Positions 1 through 7,801 of a stretch of 64,000 nt of DNA are shown here, one piece after another. Within the stretch, counting starts at the first letter, position 1. Each line of letters starts with the position of its first letter. The stretch spans positions 358,652 through 422,651 of the forward strand of contig NZ_SRPE01000002.1 of the NCBI RefSeq assembly GCF_004785645.1. Reading direction: 5' to 3'. The position numbers and the translations under genes are program-made. This DNA comes from Empedobacter tilapiae (GTDB lineage: Bacteria; Bacteroidota; Bacteroidia; Flavobacteriales; Weeksellaceae). The notes below the pieces were generated by a model. The model was not told the origin of the DNA and searched no databases. It was given only the letters and a program-made list of their open reading frames with translations.

Positions 1-918
1 ACGTTCTGCGTCTAATGCAGCAGCACAACCAGATCCAGCAGCAGTAATTGCTTGTCTGTAAACAGAATCTTGTACATCACCAGCAGCAAAAACACCAGGT
101 ACATTTGTTTTGTACGAACGATCTTGCGTGATTAAATATCCCGTTTCGTCCATATCCAATTTCCCTTGGAATAATTCCGTATTTGGTTTATGTCCAATCG
201 CGATAAAAACTCCATCAACGATTAATTCTTTTTCTTCGTTTGTAACATTGTTGATGATTTTAGCTTTTTCAACAACATTGTTTCCTTCTAAACCAATTAA
301 TTCGTGGTTATATAAAACCTCTAAATTATGCGTATTTGCAACACGATCTTGCATAGCTTTAGACGCACGCATTTCTTCTTTACGAACTAATAAATAAACC
401 TTGTTACAAAGTTTTGATAAGTAAGTTGCTTCTTCAGCAGCCGTATCACCACCACCGACTACAGCAACATCTTTACCGCGGTAAAAGAAACCATCGCAAG
501 TTGCACAAGCCGAAACTCCGCTACCAGCGTATTTAGTTTCATCATCTAAACCTAAATATTTCGCAGTTGCACCAGTCGAAATAATGATAGAACGCGCTTG
601 GTAAGTTCCATTGTTCGATTTTACAGTATGTACATCACCTTCTTTTTCTCCAAAAGTTACTTCCGTTACATATTCGTATTTTATTTCAGTTCCAAAACGC
701 TCAGCTTGTTTTTGTAAATCAGCCATCAATTCTGGTCCTGTAACTGCTTCTGGATAACCTGGGAAATTCTCAACATCAGTTGTTGTTGTTAATTGTCCAC
801 CTGGTTCCATACCAGTTAAAATCAAAGGGTTCATGTTCGCGCGTGCTGCATAAATTCCAGCTGTATAACCCGCAGGTCCAGATCCTATTATGATAACATC
901 TCTTACGTTATTTTCCAT
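1..918 (-). CDS. trxB: Thioredoxin-disulfide reductase (3' end cut by window edge)
   Basis: FAD-dependent reductase that passes electrons from NADPH to thioredoxin in the cytoplasm. The reading frame starts with ATG at 918 and stays open to base 1, giving 306 residues, so only the last few residues of a roughly 310-residue family member are missing. Visible motifs are an N-terminal FAD-binding GSGPAG near residue 12, the redox-active CATC at residues 138-141, an NADP-binding VGGGDTA about 20 residues later, and a C-terminal FAD motif (FAAGDVQD) near residue 280. It is transcribed away from holA. Identification is secure; only the C-terminus is unseen. Confidence 0.96.
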   Translation of the reverse strand, partial: MENNVRDVIIIGSGPAGYTAGIYAARANMNPLILTGMEPGGQLTTTTDVENFPGYPEAVTGPELMADLQKQAERFGTEIKYEYVTEVTFGEKEGDVHTVKSNNGTYQARSIIISTGATAKYLGLDDETKYAGSGVSACATCDGFFYRGKDVAVVGGGDTAAEEATYLSKLCNKVYLLVRKEEMRASKAMQDRVANTHNLEVLYNHELIGLEGNNVVEKAKIINNVTNEEKELIVDGVFIAIGHKPNTELFQGKLDMDETGYLITQDRSYKTNVPGVFAAGDVQDSVYRQAITAAGSGCAAALDAER

Positions 919-989
919 TGTGTTGTTTTATTTTTTTACAAATTTAGTATTTCTTATTTAGTTTTCTCGATTCTATAAATAGATGAAAA

Positions 990-2000
990 TTATAGATTCA
1001 TAATTTTATACACTAATTCAATCAATAATTGGCTTGGTGTCACATTTCCAGTAGTTCCAACACCTTTTCCTTTCAAATCATATTCACGTATAAATGAGAT
1101 AATTCTCGTAGCTTTTTTTAGCGGATAATTACTCGCAGCTGTCATCATTCCTTGTACAAAGTAGGGATTAATTCCTAATACTTTTGCCAAATTTTGCTTC
1201 GATTTATCTGGCGTAATATGTATTTGAATGATGTTTGTAAACAGATTAAAAATTGTTGTGATTGAAACGACGTACGGGTTATCCTTCGGATTTTTCTCGA
1301 AATATTTAATGATTTTGAATGCTTTTTCGATGTTCTTCGTTTCGATTGCATTGCGAAGTTCAAAAACATTATAATCTTTACTAATCCCAATATGTTCCTC
1401 AATATGATTTGGTGTTATAGTTTTATTCGCACCAACAATTGTAAAGAGTTTTTCTAATTCATTATTCAATCGAGACAAATCAGCTCCCACATATTCTGTC
1501 AACAAAAACTTTGCTTTTGGTTCAATCTTAAATTGATTATCTCCAACTTTTTGTTCTATCCAAGCTGGCAATTCGCTTTCATAAATCTTTTTGAATTCGT
1601 GGTAATACCCTTTTTCATTCAGAACTTTGTAGATTTTCTTGCGTTTATCAAGTGAATTTCCTTTGTAATTGATAATTAAAACCGTCGAATCTTGTACTTG
1701 ATTCGCGTACATTTCCAACTGATCTATCGAACGACTAAGATGTTGCGCTTCTTTTACAATGACTACAGATTTTTCTGCACCCATCGGGTATTGACGTGCC
1801 ATTCCTATTAATTGCCCTATTTCAACATCTTGTCCGTAAACTATTGTTTGGTTAAAACCTTTTTCTTCTTCTGGTAAAATATTCGCTTCCAATAAATCAG
1901 TTACCTGATCGATGAAAAATGGCTCATCGCCAGCCAAGAAGTAAATCGGTTTATAGTTTTTGTTTTTTATATCTTTGATCAAAGATTCTACAGGACTCAT
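990..2000 (-). CDS. holA: DNA polymerase III subunit delta
   Basis: Subunit of the clamp loader that opens the beta sliding clamp during replication. The 336 residues match the usual family length. The N-terminus has the family pattern of an unusual Walker-like fold (a YFLAGDEPFF stretch near residue 20), followed by the helical lid and collar region. Its ATG lies only three bases from the ATG of the divergently transcribed nuclease-fold gene at 2004, so each gene's promoter must lie inside the other's coding sequence. The downstream gap to trxB is about 70 bases. Identification rests on overall pattern and length, since delta subunits are poorly conserved. Confidence 0.88.
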   Translation of the reverse strand: MSPVESLIKDIKNKNYKPIYFLAGDEPFFIDQVTDLLEANILPEEEKGFNQTIVYGQDVEIGQLIGMARQYPMGAEKSVVIVKEAQHLSRSIDQLEMYANQVQDSTVLIINYKGNSLDKRKKIYKVLNEKGYYHEFKKIYESELPAWIEQKVGDNQFKIEPKAKFLLTEYVGADLSRLNNELEKLFTIVGANKTITPNHIEEHIGISKDYNVFELRNAIETKNIEKAFKIIKYFEKNPKDNPYVVSITTIFNLFTNIIQIHITPDKSKQNLAKVLGINPYFVQGMMTAASNYPLKKATRIISFIREYDLKGKGVGTTGNVTPSQLLIELVYKIMNL

Positions 2001-2003
2001 ACA

Positions 2004-2456
2004 ATGACTGAATTAGTACAATTAAATTTTTCCGAAAAATACCAAATAAGATTGAAACAAGCCCAAGATAAATTGCATATCTTTTGTTTGATTCGAAAAA
2101 AATGGTTGGTCTATACGCCTGAAGAATGGGTTAGGCAACACGTTCTGAATTATTTAATCAACGATTTGGGTTATTCAACTTCGGCTATTGCATTAGAAGT
2201 TGCAATTGATATTACAGGAATGCGAAAACGTGCGGATATTGTCGTTTATCAGCAAGAAAAACCATTTATTATGGTGGAATGTAAAGCGCCGCATATTGCA
2301 ATTTCGCAAGCAACTTTTGATCAAATAGCACGTTACAATATTGTGTTAGGTTCTCAATTGTTGATGGTAACAAATGGTTTGAATCATTTTTATTGTATGA
2401 TGGATTTTGTTCAAAAAAGATATAACTTCTTGAAAGAGTTACCAAAGAAGGAATAA
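2004..2456 (+). CDS. Small protein with type I restriction HsdR N-terminal (PD-(D/E)xK) domain
   Basis: A 150-residue protein consisting almost entirely of the HSDR_N nuclease-fold domain. The catalytic-type pattern is visible: an Asp in RADIVVY near residue 76, then VECKAP near residue 90, which supplies the E-x-K pair. No helicase/translocase part follows, and no hsdM or hsdS gene is near, so this is not a working type I restriction system. In Flavobacteriia stand-alone proteins like this often sit next to holA (recollection, not checked). Its start is three bases from the holA start. It may act on DNA ends or repair intermediates, which is inference; the cellular role is unknown. Confidence 0.8.
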   Translation: MTELVQLNFSEKYQIRLKQAQDKLHIFCLIRKKWLVYTPEEWVRQHVLNYLINDLGYSTSAIALEVAIDITGMRKRADIVVYQQEKPFIMVECKAPHIAISQATFDQIARYNIVLGSQLLMVTNGLNHFYCMMDFVQKRYNFLKELPKKE

Positions 2457-2509
2457 CGTGCTAATGTGTTGATTTATTGATGAGATAATTTTTAAAGAAA
2501 TAGTTGATA

Positions 2510-3274
2510 ATGTTTAATCCTTCGAGAAGAAATAGAAATATAGGTACAGTCAAACAGGGTTTTGGTCAGAATAATAAACTGACGATTTCTACTCCTTATG
2601 GTAATTATCAATCTTTTTATGAAAAACTAACAACTTATAAAAAAGAGAGTAGGATTATTAATAATCATGAGTTCGTGTTTGTAGTAGAAGATACTAGACC
2701 AAATTCTGTTCACGCATGTTCAATAAATGATATTGTGAAAATTATTTCAAATATACCTGTTGAGAATTATGGAGAATTAAAATTTATAGTTTTGAGACAA
2801 CCAAAGCGAAAGGAGCAAATTATTTCGAGTGTTTGGGGAAGATTAATTTATTTATATGAATTCGAGAAAGAGGATTTTCCTGCTATCATTTTAGAATCTA
2901 TAGATAAAGATTCAAGATTGATTTGGAGTAAAAAATTATCAGTTGATGAACGAAAAGAATTTGAAAAGCTCAAAGATGATGGACACATATTTGAAGAAAG
3001 TAATAAGTATTTTACATCAAAAATAGAACCTCAATTTGCAAGAAATACACAATTATATAGAACATTATTGCATGAGTTTGGACATTATGTACATTATTTA
3101 GAACAAGTAGAAAAACTAGGCCATGAAGATGAGGAATTTGATGAATGGGAGAAACGAAATGATATTCACATTAATCTTCCGAAAGAAGAGAAAGAAAAGT
3201 TTGCAAATAATTATGCAGATAAATTAAAATCAGAGCTGATTAAAAAAGGTGTGATTCCTTTCAAACCATTATAA
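2510..3274 (+). CDS. Unrecognised protein with HExxH zinc-protease motif
   Basis: I do not recognise the family. With the ATG at 2510 (an upstream in-frame TTG at 2504 is less likely) the protein has 254 residues and no signal peptide or membrane segment. Near residues 188-192 it has the HEFGH form of the HExxH zinc-binding motif on a predicted helix. About 45 residues later comes a helix with KFANNYAD that could supply a third ligand, as in gluzincins. The N-terminal two thirds is charged and has no recognisable domain. The next gene, 15 bases downstream, encodes a lipoprotein and probably shares the transcript. A metal-dependent peptidase or a toxin-like effector are possibilities, both inferred. 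Confidence 0.6.
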   Translation: MFNPSRRNRNIGTVKQGFGQNNKLTISTPYGNYQSFYEKLTTYKKESRIINNHEFVFVVEDTRPNSVHACSINDIVKIISNIPVENYGELKFIVLRQPKRKEQIISSVWGRLIYLYEFEKEDFPAIILESIDKDSRLIWSKKLSVDERKEFEKLKDDGHIFEESNKYFTSKIEPQFARNTQLYRTLLHEFGHYVHYLEQVEKLGHEDEEFDEWEKRNDIHINLPKEEKEKFANNYADKLKSELIKKGVIPFKPL

Positions 3275-3289
3275 AAATTAAAAAGCCAA

Positions 3290-3835
3290 TTGAAAATAAA
3301 TATAAAGCCAATTTTGTTTTTAATTTTATTTGTAAATATAAATTGTGTTAAACAGAATGAAGAACAACAAGTTATTAATTCTAAATTTGATGATGCTTCT
3401 TGGCATTATGGAAATGATTTTCCAGAAGATTTAGCTCAAGAAAATGTTTCAACTCATATTGGAATGTATATGAAGTGGTGTATAAACAATGATTTAATTT
3501 CTTCGGAGTTGAAAGAAGATTCACAAGTTGGAATTGATTCTGTGAAAAATAACATAATAACTGGAGCTGAGTTTATTAATAGTTATTCTGATGGTAAGTT
3601 TTTATCTACTGATTTAAGTGATATTGGAAGAAAATTTACAAATGATTATTACGAAGATAATAGTGATTTTTCTAAGAATAATGGATCATATTTAGATGAT
3701 TACACAAAGATATTCGAGAAGATAATTGACAAAAAATCTGTTTATCATGTTGAAGACTCAGAACAAAATTATTTACTTATTAAAGCAAAGATTGATAGTA
3801 GATTTAAGGAATGGAAAACATTTACTTCTAAATGA
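3290..3835 (+). CDS. Putative lipoprotein of unknown function
   Basis: A 181-residue protein that begins with a TTG codon: no in-frame ATG precedes the signal sequence, and the first residues (KINIKPILFLILFVN) form a clear lipoprotein signal peptide ending at a cysteine near residue 20. The mature part is acidic, rich in Asp, Asn and Ser, and matches nothing I recognise. It follows the HExxH gene by 15 bases on the same strand and ends at a terminator, so the two form a two-gene unit. A protective or binding partner for the upstream protein is possible, but that is only inferred from gene order. Confidence 0.6.
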   Translation: MKINIKPILFLILFVNINCVKQNEEQQVINSKFDDASWHYGNDFPEDLAQENVSTHIGMYMKWCINNDLISSELKEDSQVGIDSVKNNIITGAEFINSYSDGKFLSTDLSDIGRKFTNDYYEDNSDFSKNNGSYLDDYTKIFEKIIDKKSVYHVEDSEQNYLLIKAKIDSRFKEWKTFTSK

Positions 3836-3836
3836 C

Positions 3837-3863
3837 AAAAGCCACTCTATTTGAGTGGCTTTT
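3837..3863. terminator. Bidirectional terminator hairpin between convergent genes
   Basis: AAAAGCCACTC pairs with GAGTGGCTTTT around a five-base loop, with A and T runs on both sides. It lies between the lipoprotein gene and the convergent carbonic anhydrase gene and can serve both. Confidence 0.8.
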
Positions 3864-3891
3864 ACATTACTAAAAATCTTATCTAAAAAAA

Positions 3892-4536
3892 TTATTGAGT
3901 AATTTCTAATTGGAAAACTTGATCAAGCTCATCATTAGAGTTTAATGAAACATCTAAATCATTTACCAATCCTGTTCCAACTCCATAAACCCAACCATGA
4001 ATATGCAATTCTTGTCCATTTGCCCAAGCATTTTGAACAATAGATGTTTTAGCTAAATTATAAACTTGTTCTCTTGCATTGATTTCTACAAAACGATCAA
4101 ACCTTTCGTGCTCGTCTTGTATATTATTTAATTCGTCTTTATTAAATCGATAAACATCTTTGATATGTCGTAGCCAATTATCAATTAATCCGACAGATGC
4201 ATTACCCATTGCAGTTTTTACACCACCGCAACCATAATGTCCGCATACAATAACATCTTTTACTTTTAATACATTTACTGCATAATCTAACACAGATAAC
4301 ATATTCATATCGGTATGGACAACCATATTGGCAATATTACGATGTACAAAAACTTCACCCGGTTTTGCACCAATAATTTCATTTGCAGGAACACGACTAT
4401 CTGCACATCCAATCCATAAAAGAGGAGGTTGCTGACCATCGGCCAATTTGCTAAAAAAATCTGGATCTAAATTTAATTTTGATTCAACCCAAGCTCTGTT
4501 TTTATCTAATATATCTTTGTAATATTCGTTTGTCAT
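3892..4536 (-). CDS. can: Beta-class carbonic anhydrase
   Basis: Zinc enzyme that interconverts CO2 and bicarbonate in the cytoplasm. The 214 residues carry the full beta-class zinc site: Cys44 with the Asp46/Arg48 dyad in CADSRVP, then His100 and Cys103 in HYGCGG. It lies 44 bases downstream of a SulP-family anion transporter on the same strand, which suggests a bicarbonate uptake and interconversion module. No internal terminator is visible between the two. Length and motifs are normal, and nothing looks damaged. Confidence 0.96.
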   Translation of the reverse strand: MTNEYYKDILDKNRAWVESKLNLDPDFFSKLADGQQPPLLWIGCADSRVPANEIIGAKPGEVFVHRNIANMVVHTDMNMLSVLDYAVNVLKVKDVIVCGHYGCGGVKTAMGNASVGLIDNWLRHIKDVYRFNKDELNNIQDEHERFDRFVEINAREQVYNLAKTSIVQNAWANGQELHIHGWVYGVGTGLVNDLDVSLNSNDELDQVFQLEITQ

Positions 4537-4580
4537 TTTATTTTGTTTTTATTTGTTTAAAAATATTTCAGTTTTTATTA

Positions 4581-6125
4581 TTAATGCGCTCCAGCTACTA
4601 AAACGTAACCAAAGAATTCTCTAAATGATGGAGGATTATCTACTGTTCCACGTTCAGAAATTAATCGAATGTTAATATTATTATTTTTTGCTTTTACTTT
4701 AAATTCATCTAAATATTCGATAATATCATAATCTAGAATACGAGTTTTTCTAACATCTAATTCTAAGTTAGAACCAGGTTTTAATCCATCTAATTCTTTT
4801 ACAATAGCACCACGGTTAACAAAAGTTACTTCTTCTGCAAAATTCATATGAAAAATGTTCCCTTCTTTTACTAGCATTACATGCGAATTGTTATAAGATT
4901 TGATTAATGAAACAACAACACCAACGATTAAACCAATAATAATTCCTTTCAATAAATCTGTTGCAAGAATAGCAATAACGGTTACAGCAAAAGGAATTAG
5001 TTGATCTTTACCTAATTTTTTCATATCCAAAAACTGTTTAGGATTACCTAGTTTATAACCAATAACTAATAGGATAGAGGCTAATACAGCATTCGGGATT
5101 AAATTTAAAAAAACTGGAATAGAAATTACACTAACTAATAATAAAATTCCGTGTGTAATGGTAGAAAGTTTTGTAAGTCCGCCACTCATGGCATTTGCCG
5201 AAGAACGAACAATAACTTGGGTAACAGGTAAACCTCCAATTAAACCAGCTAAAGAATTTCCAATACCTTGAGCAATTAACTCACGATTTGTAGGTGTTTG
5301 ACGTTTTAATGGATCTAGTTTATCAGTTGCTTCTACAGATAATAAAGATTCTAAAGATGCTACAATTGCAATAGTAAAAGCAACTTGCCATACTAAAGGA
5401 TTCGTAAGTCCAGAAGCAAAATCAGGTGTTGTAAACTGTCCTATAAAGTCAGAAACACTTTCAGGTACAGGAACTTTCACTAACAAATCTTTATCAATTG
5501 CAAAAACTTCGTGATTGGTATCCCCAATTGTAATTTGATATAAAATACCAATTAATACTGCAACTAATGACCCTGGTAATAATTTGAAAAAGTTTGATTT
5601 TTTTCCTAAAATATTATCCCATACAATCAATATAAATAAAGAGATTGCTGTGATAATTATAGCTCCAGGCGTTATAAAATCTAAACTAAATGTATCAAAG
5701 CTAAAAGCTTCTTTATAACCTAATGCTAACGGAATTTGTTTCAAAAAAATAGAGATACCAATAGCACATAGCATTCCTTTGATAACCGATGATGGAAAGT
5801 AATAACCAATAACACCAGCTTTGAGAATACCTAATAGTATTTGAAAAATTCCTGCAATTACAACTGCAACTAAAAATAGTTCATAAGCTCCTAGATCTGT
5901 AATAGCAGTTAAAACAATAACAACCAAACCAGCTGCAGGTCCAGAAACTCCAATTTGAGATTTAGAAATAAGACCAACAACAATTCCTCCAACTATACCT
6001 GCTATAATACCGGCAAATAAAGGCGCACCACTGGCCAACGCAACACCTAAACATAAAGGTAATGCAACGAAAAAGACAACAATACTCGCAGGTATGTCCT
6101 TCTTCCAATTTTGAAAAAGATTCAT
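4581..6125 (-). CDS. SulP-family anion transporter with degenerate STAS domain (probable bicarbonate transporter)
   Basis: Inner-membrane transporter of 514 residues. The first roughly 400 residues form 10-14 hydrophobic segments. They start with the conserved amphipathic and first-helix pattern (DIPASIVVFFVALPLCLGVALA) and include a VSGPAAG loop near residue 60 and the SLESLLSVEATDKLDP block near residue 260, both SulP hallmarks. The last roughly 90 residues resemble a STAS domain (LELDVRKTRILDYD). Some SulP proteins carry sulfate, others bicarbonate (BicA) or dicarboxylates. Carbonic anhydrase 44 bases downstream makes bicarbonate the best guess, but this is inferred from context. The gene may be co-transcribed with the small secreted protein gene upstream. 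Confidence 0.9.
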   Translation of the reverse strand: MNLFQNWKKDIPASIVVFFVALPLCLGVALASGAPLFAGIIAGIVGGIVVGLISKSQIGVSGPAAGLVVIVLTAITDLGAYELFLVAVVIAGIFQILLGILKAGVIGYYFPSSVIKGMLCAIGISIFLKQIPLALGYKEAFSFDTFSLDFITPGAIIITAISLFILIVWDNILGKKSNFFKLLPGSLVAVLIGILYQITIGDTNHEVFAIDKDLLVKVPVPESVSDFIGQFTTPDFASGLTNPLVWQVAFTIAIVASLESLLSVEATDKLDPLKRQTPTNRELIAQGIGNSLAGLIGGLPVTQVIVRSSANAMSGGLTKLSTITHGILLLVSVISIPVFLNLIPNAVLASILLVIGYKLGNPKQFLDMKKLGKDQLIPFAVTVIAILATDLLKGIIIGLIVGVVVSLIKSYNNSHVMLVKEGNIFHMNFAEEVTFVNRGAIVKELDGLKPGSNLELDVRKTRILDYDIIEYLDEFKVKAKNNNINIRLISERGTVDNPPSFREFFGYVLVAGAH

Positions 6126-6228
6126 AATAATTTTAAAATGAATTATTTAATATTTTAAGATGATGAAAATAAATTTGCTATTCTATTTCATAACTTTGAA
6201 AAGAATGAAGCAAAAAATCAGTTAAAAA

Positions 6229-6588
6229 TTAAATAAATTCAGGAGGCGGTGTCGTTACACCATTATCTAAAGAAGAATATATCTTAGAATGATGATAATT
6301 TGAATGAGTAGTTTGCTTAGCATTAAAAAATGTAAACAATTTTATTTCGTGAAAATAATGTATTTTTTCTGTGATTTCGTTTGAAGAATTTTTTTGATTG
6401 TTTTCTTCTTCTGTTGATGTTTGAGAAAATAAAGTTTTAGAATCATCATTTGTAGAGTCATTACAAGTCTTTTGTTCTAATCTCATCTGATAATCTAGAT
6501 ACCCCGCAAGCCCTTGCATGTTCGTACTGAACACCAAAAGTAGCGTGAAAAAAATTCCAATAGTATGTTTTATCAGGTTATCCTTCAT
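6229..6588 (-). CDS. Small secreted or membrane-anchored protein of unknown function
   Basis: A 119-residue protein with one hydrophobic segment at residues 9-28, either a signal peptide or a single anchor. A polar tail rich in Asn, Ser, Thr and Glu follows, with histidine pairs and a Pro-Pro-Pro near the C-terminus. I do not recognise the family. A near-consensus Bacteroidota promoter ends only a few bases before its ATG, so its mRNA would have almost no leader. It precedes the SulP gene by about 100 bases on the same strand and may head that operon. It could be a small periplasmic accessory protein, but nothing in the sequence proves a link. Confidence 0.6.
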   Translation of the reverse strand: MKDNLIKHTIGIFFTLLLVFSTNMQGLAGYLDYQMRLEQKTCNDSTNDDSKTLFSQTSTEEENNQKNSSNEITEKIHYFHEIKLFTFFNAKQTTHSNYHHSKIYSSLDNGVTTPPPEFI

Positions 6589-6595
6589 TATGTGA

Positions 6596-6625
6596 CAAAA
6601 ATATATTTTAATTTTTAATTACAAA
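6596..6625 (-). promoter_or_regulatory. Bacteroidota-type promoter for the small secreted protein
   Basis: Read on the minus strand, TTTG (6625-6622) is followed after 18 bases by TATTTTTG (6603-6596), matching the Bacteroidota sigma consensus TTTG-N17-23-TAnnTTTG. The predicted start of transcription falls at about 6590, next to the ATG at 6588, so a leaderless or near-leaderless mRNA is expected. Confidence 0.6.
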
Positions 6626-6755
6626 ATACTCAGAAACTTTTTTAATAAATATTTATCATTTTATTTTATGACGCTTAACAAAATATATTGATTAAAAATA
6701 TCAATGGTATATAAAATTGATATCATAAATCATTTTTACTCAGTTTTATTAACAA

Positions 6756-6763
6756 TAAATTTG
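6756..6763 (+). promoter_or_regulatory. -7 promoter element of the outer-membrane protein gene
   Basis: TAAATTTG matches TAnnTTTG exactly. It lies inside the longest possible reading frame and 15 bases before the TTG at 6779, so it argues for the downstream start. The -33 element is weak. Confidence 0.5.
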
Positions 6764-6778
6764 CATAAAAATAAAATT

Positions 6779-7618
6779 TTGAAAAAGTATATAAGTGTAA
6801 TGTTTTTGGTTGCTTTAGTTGCAACTACTTTTGGGCAAGGAAAAAATAATAAAGGGAAATTTTATATCTATTGGGGTTGGAACCATGCGCAGTATACAAA
6901 ATCTGATATTCAATTTAAAGGAGATGGATATGATTTTACATTAGATAATGTTGTTGCACATGACCGTCAAACTTCTTTTGGAATCAAGTATTTTAATCCA
7001 AGCTCTATGACTATTCCTCAATATAACTTTCGTTTAGGATACTTTGTTACGGATAATTGGAATATTTCTTTCGGGATAGATCATATGAAATATGTAATGG
7101 ATCAAGATCAAGTTGTTAAAATGAAAGGATCAATTAATACAGGATCTGAATTTGATGGAAATTATAATAACGTAGATAAAAAATTAACTGAAGATTTCTT
7201 AACTTTTGAACATACAGATGGTTTAAATTATGCAAATTTAGAAGTTCGTCGTTTTGATAATATTCAGCATTTTCCAATTACAAAAAATGGAAAAGGAATA
7301 GATGTTAATGTTACAGCTGGTTTAGGAGCAGGAATTTTATATCCTCGATCTAATGTTAAGTTGATGGGAAATGATCGCTATGATGAATTTCATTTAGCAG
7401 GTTTTGCTACAGCAGCAATGGTTGGAATTAACTTTACATTTTGGGATTATTTCTTTATTCAGGCAGAGATGAAAGGTGGATATGCAAATATGAATGATAT
7501 TCGTACAACTTATGATAAATCAGATAAAGCAAAACAAGACTTTTTCTTTTCTCAACAAAACTTAGTTTTTGGAGCAATTATTCCTGTATTTACTCATAAA
7601 AATAAGTTAAACTTTTAA
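6779..7618 (+). CDS. Putative outer-membrane beta-barrel protein
   Basis: The frame is open from 6704, but I place the start at TTG 6779. This gives a normal signal peptide (KKYISVMFLVALVATTFGQ) and a 279-residue protein, and it leaves the -7 promoter element upstream rather than inside the gene. The mature protein has many alternating aromatic/hydrophobic strands of 8-10 residues separated by polar turns, and it ends in phenylalanine (NKLNF), as outer-membrane barrels often do. I do not recognise a specific family. It is divergent from the SulP/carbonic anhydrase cluster and ends at a strong hairpin terminator. The ligand is unknown. Confidence 0.65.
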   Translation: MKKYISVMFLVALVATTFGQGKNNKGKFYIYWGWNHAQYTKSDIQFKGDGYDFTLDNVVAHDRQTSFGIKYFNPSSMTIPQYNFRLGYFVTDNWNISFGIDHMKYVMDQDQVVKMKGSINTGSEFDGNYNNVDKKLTEDFLTFEHTDGLNYANLEVRRFDNIQHFPITKNGKGIDVNVTAGLGAGILYPRSNVKLMGNDRYDEFHLAGFATAAMVGINFTFWDYFFIQAEMKGGYANMNDIRTTYDKSDKAKQDFFFSQQNLVFGAIIPVFTHKNKLNF

Positions 7619-7692
7619 TTAAGAGTCTAAATATAAAATATATAGCCTAATTTTAAGAATCGATTAGACGATTTGAAAAAAATTATTAGCGG

Positions 7693-7735
7693 AGACATCA
7701 TTTGAATACAATTTGTATTGAATGATGTCTTTTTT
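7693..7735 (+). terminator. Rho-independent terminator after the outer-membrane protein gene
   Basis: A long stem (AGACATCATT and an extension pairing with AATGATGTCT, one bulge) is followed by TTTTTT. It lies about 75 bases past the stop codon. Confidence 0.75.
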
Positions 7736-7801
7736 ATGATTAATATTTATTTAACTCAATAAAGAATTGTTATTTTTACAAGGAAATTGAATAAAATTAA
7801 C

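Noticed and set aside
110..397. Plus-strand open frame of 95 codons
   Set aside because: It lies antisense to the trxB coding sequence, whose motifs are continuous; the frame has no protein-like pattern.
2004..2456. A type I restriction system
   Set aside because: Only the N-terminal nuclease-fold domain is present, with no translocase, methylase or specificity gene nearby.
6704..6778. N-terminal extension of the outer-membrane protein from ATG 6704
   Set aside because: It contains the -7 element TAAATTTG and puts 25 residues ahead of a normal signal peptide.
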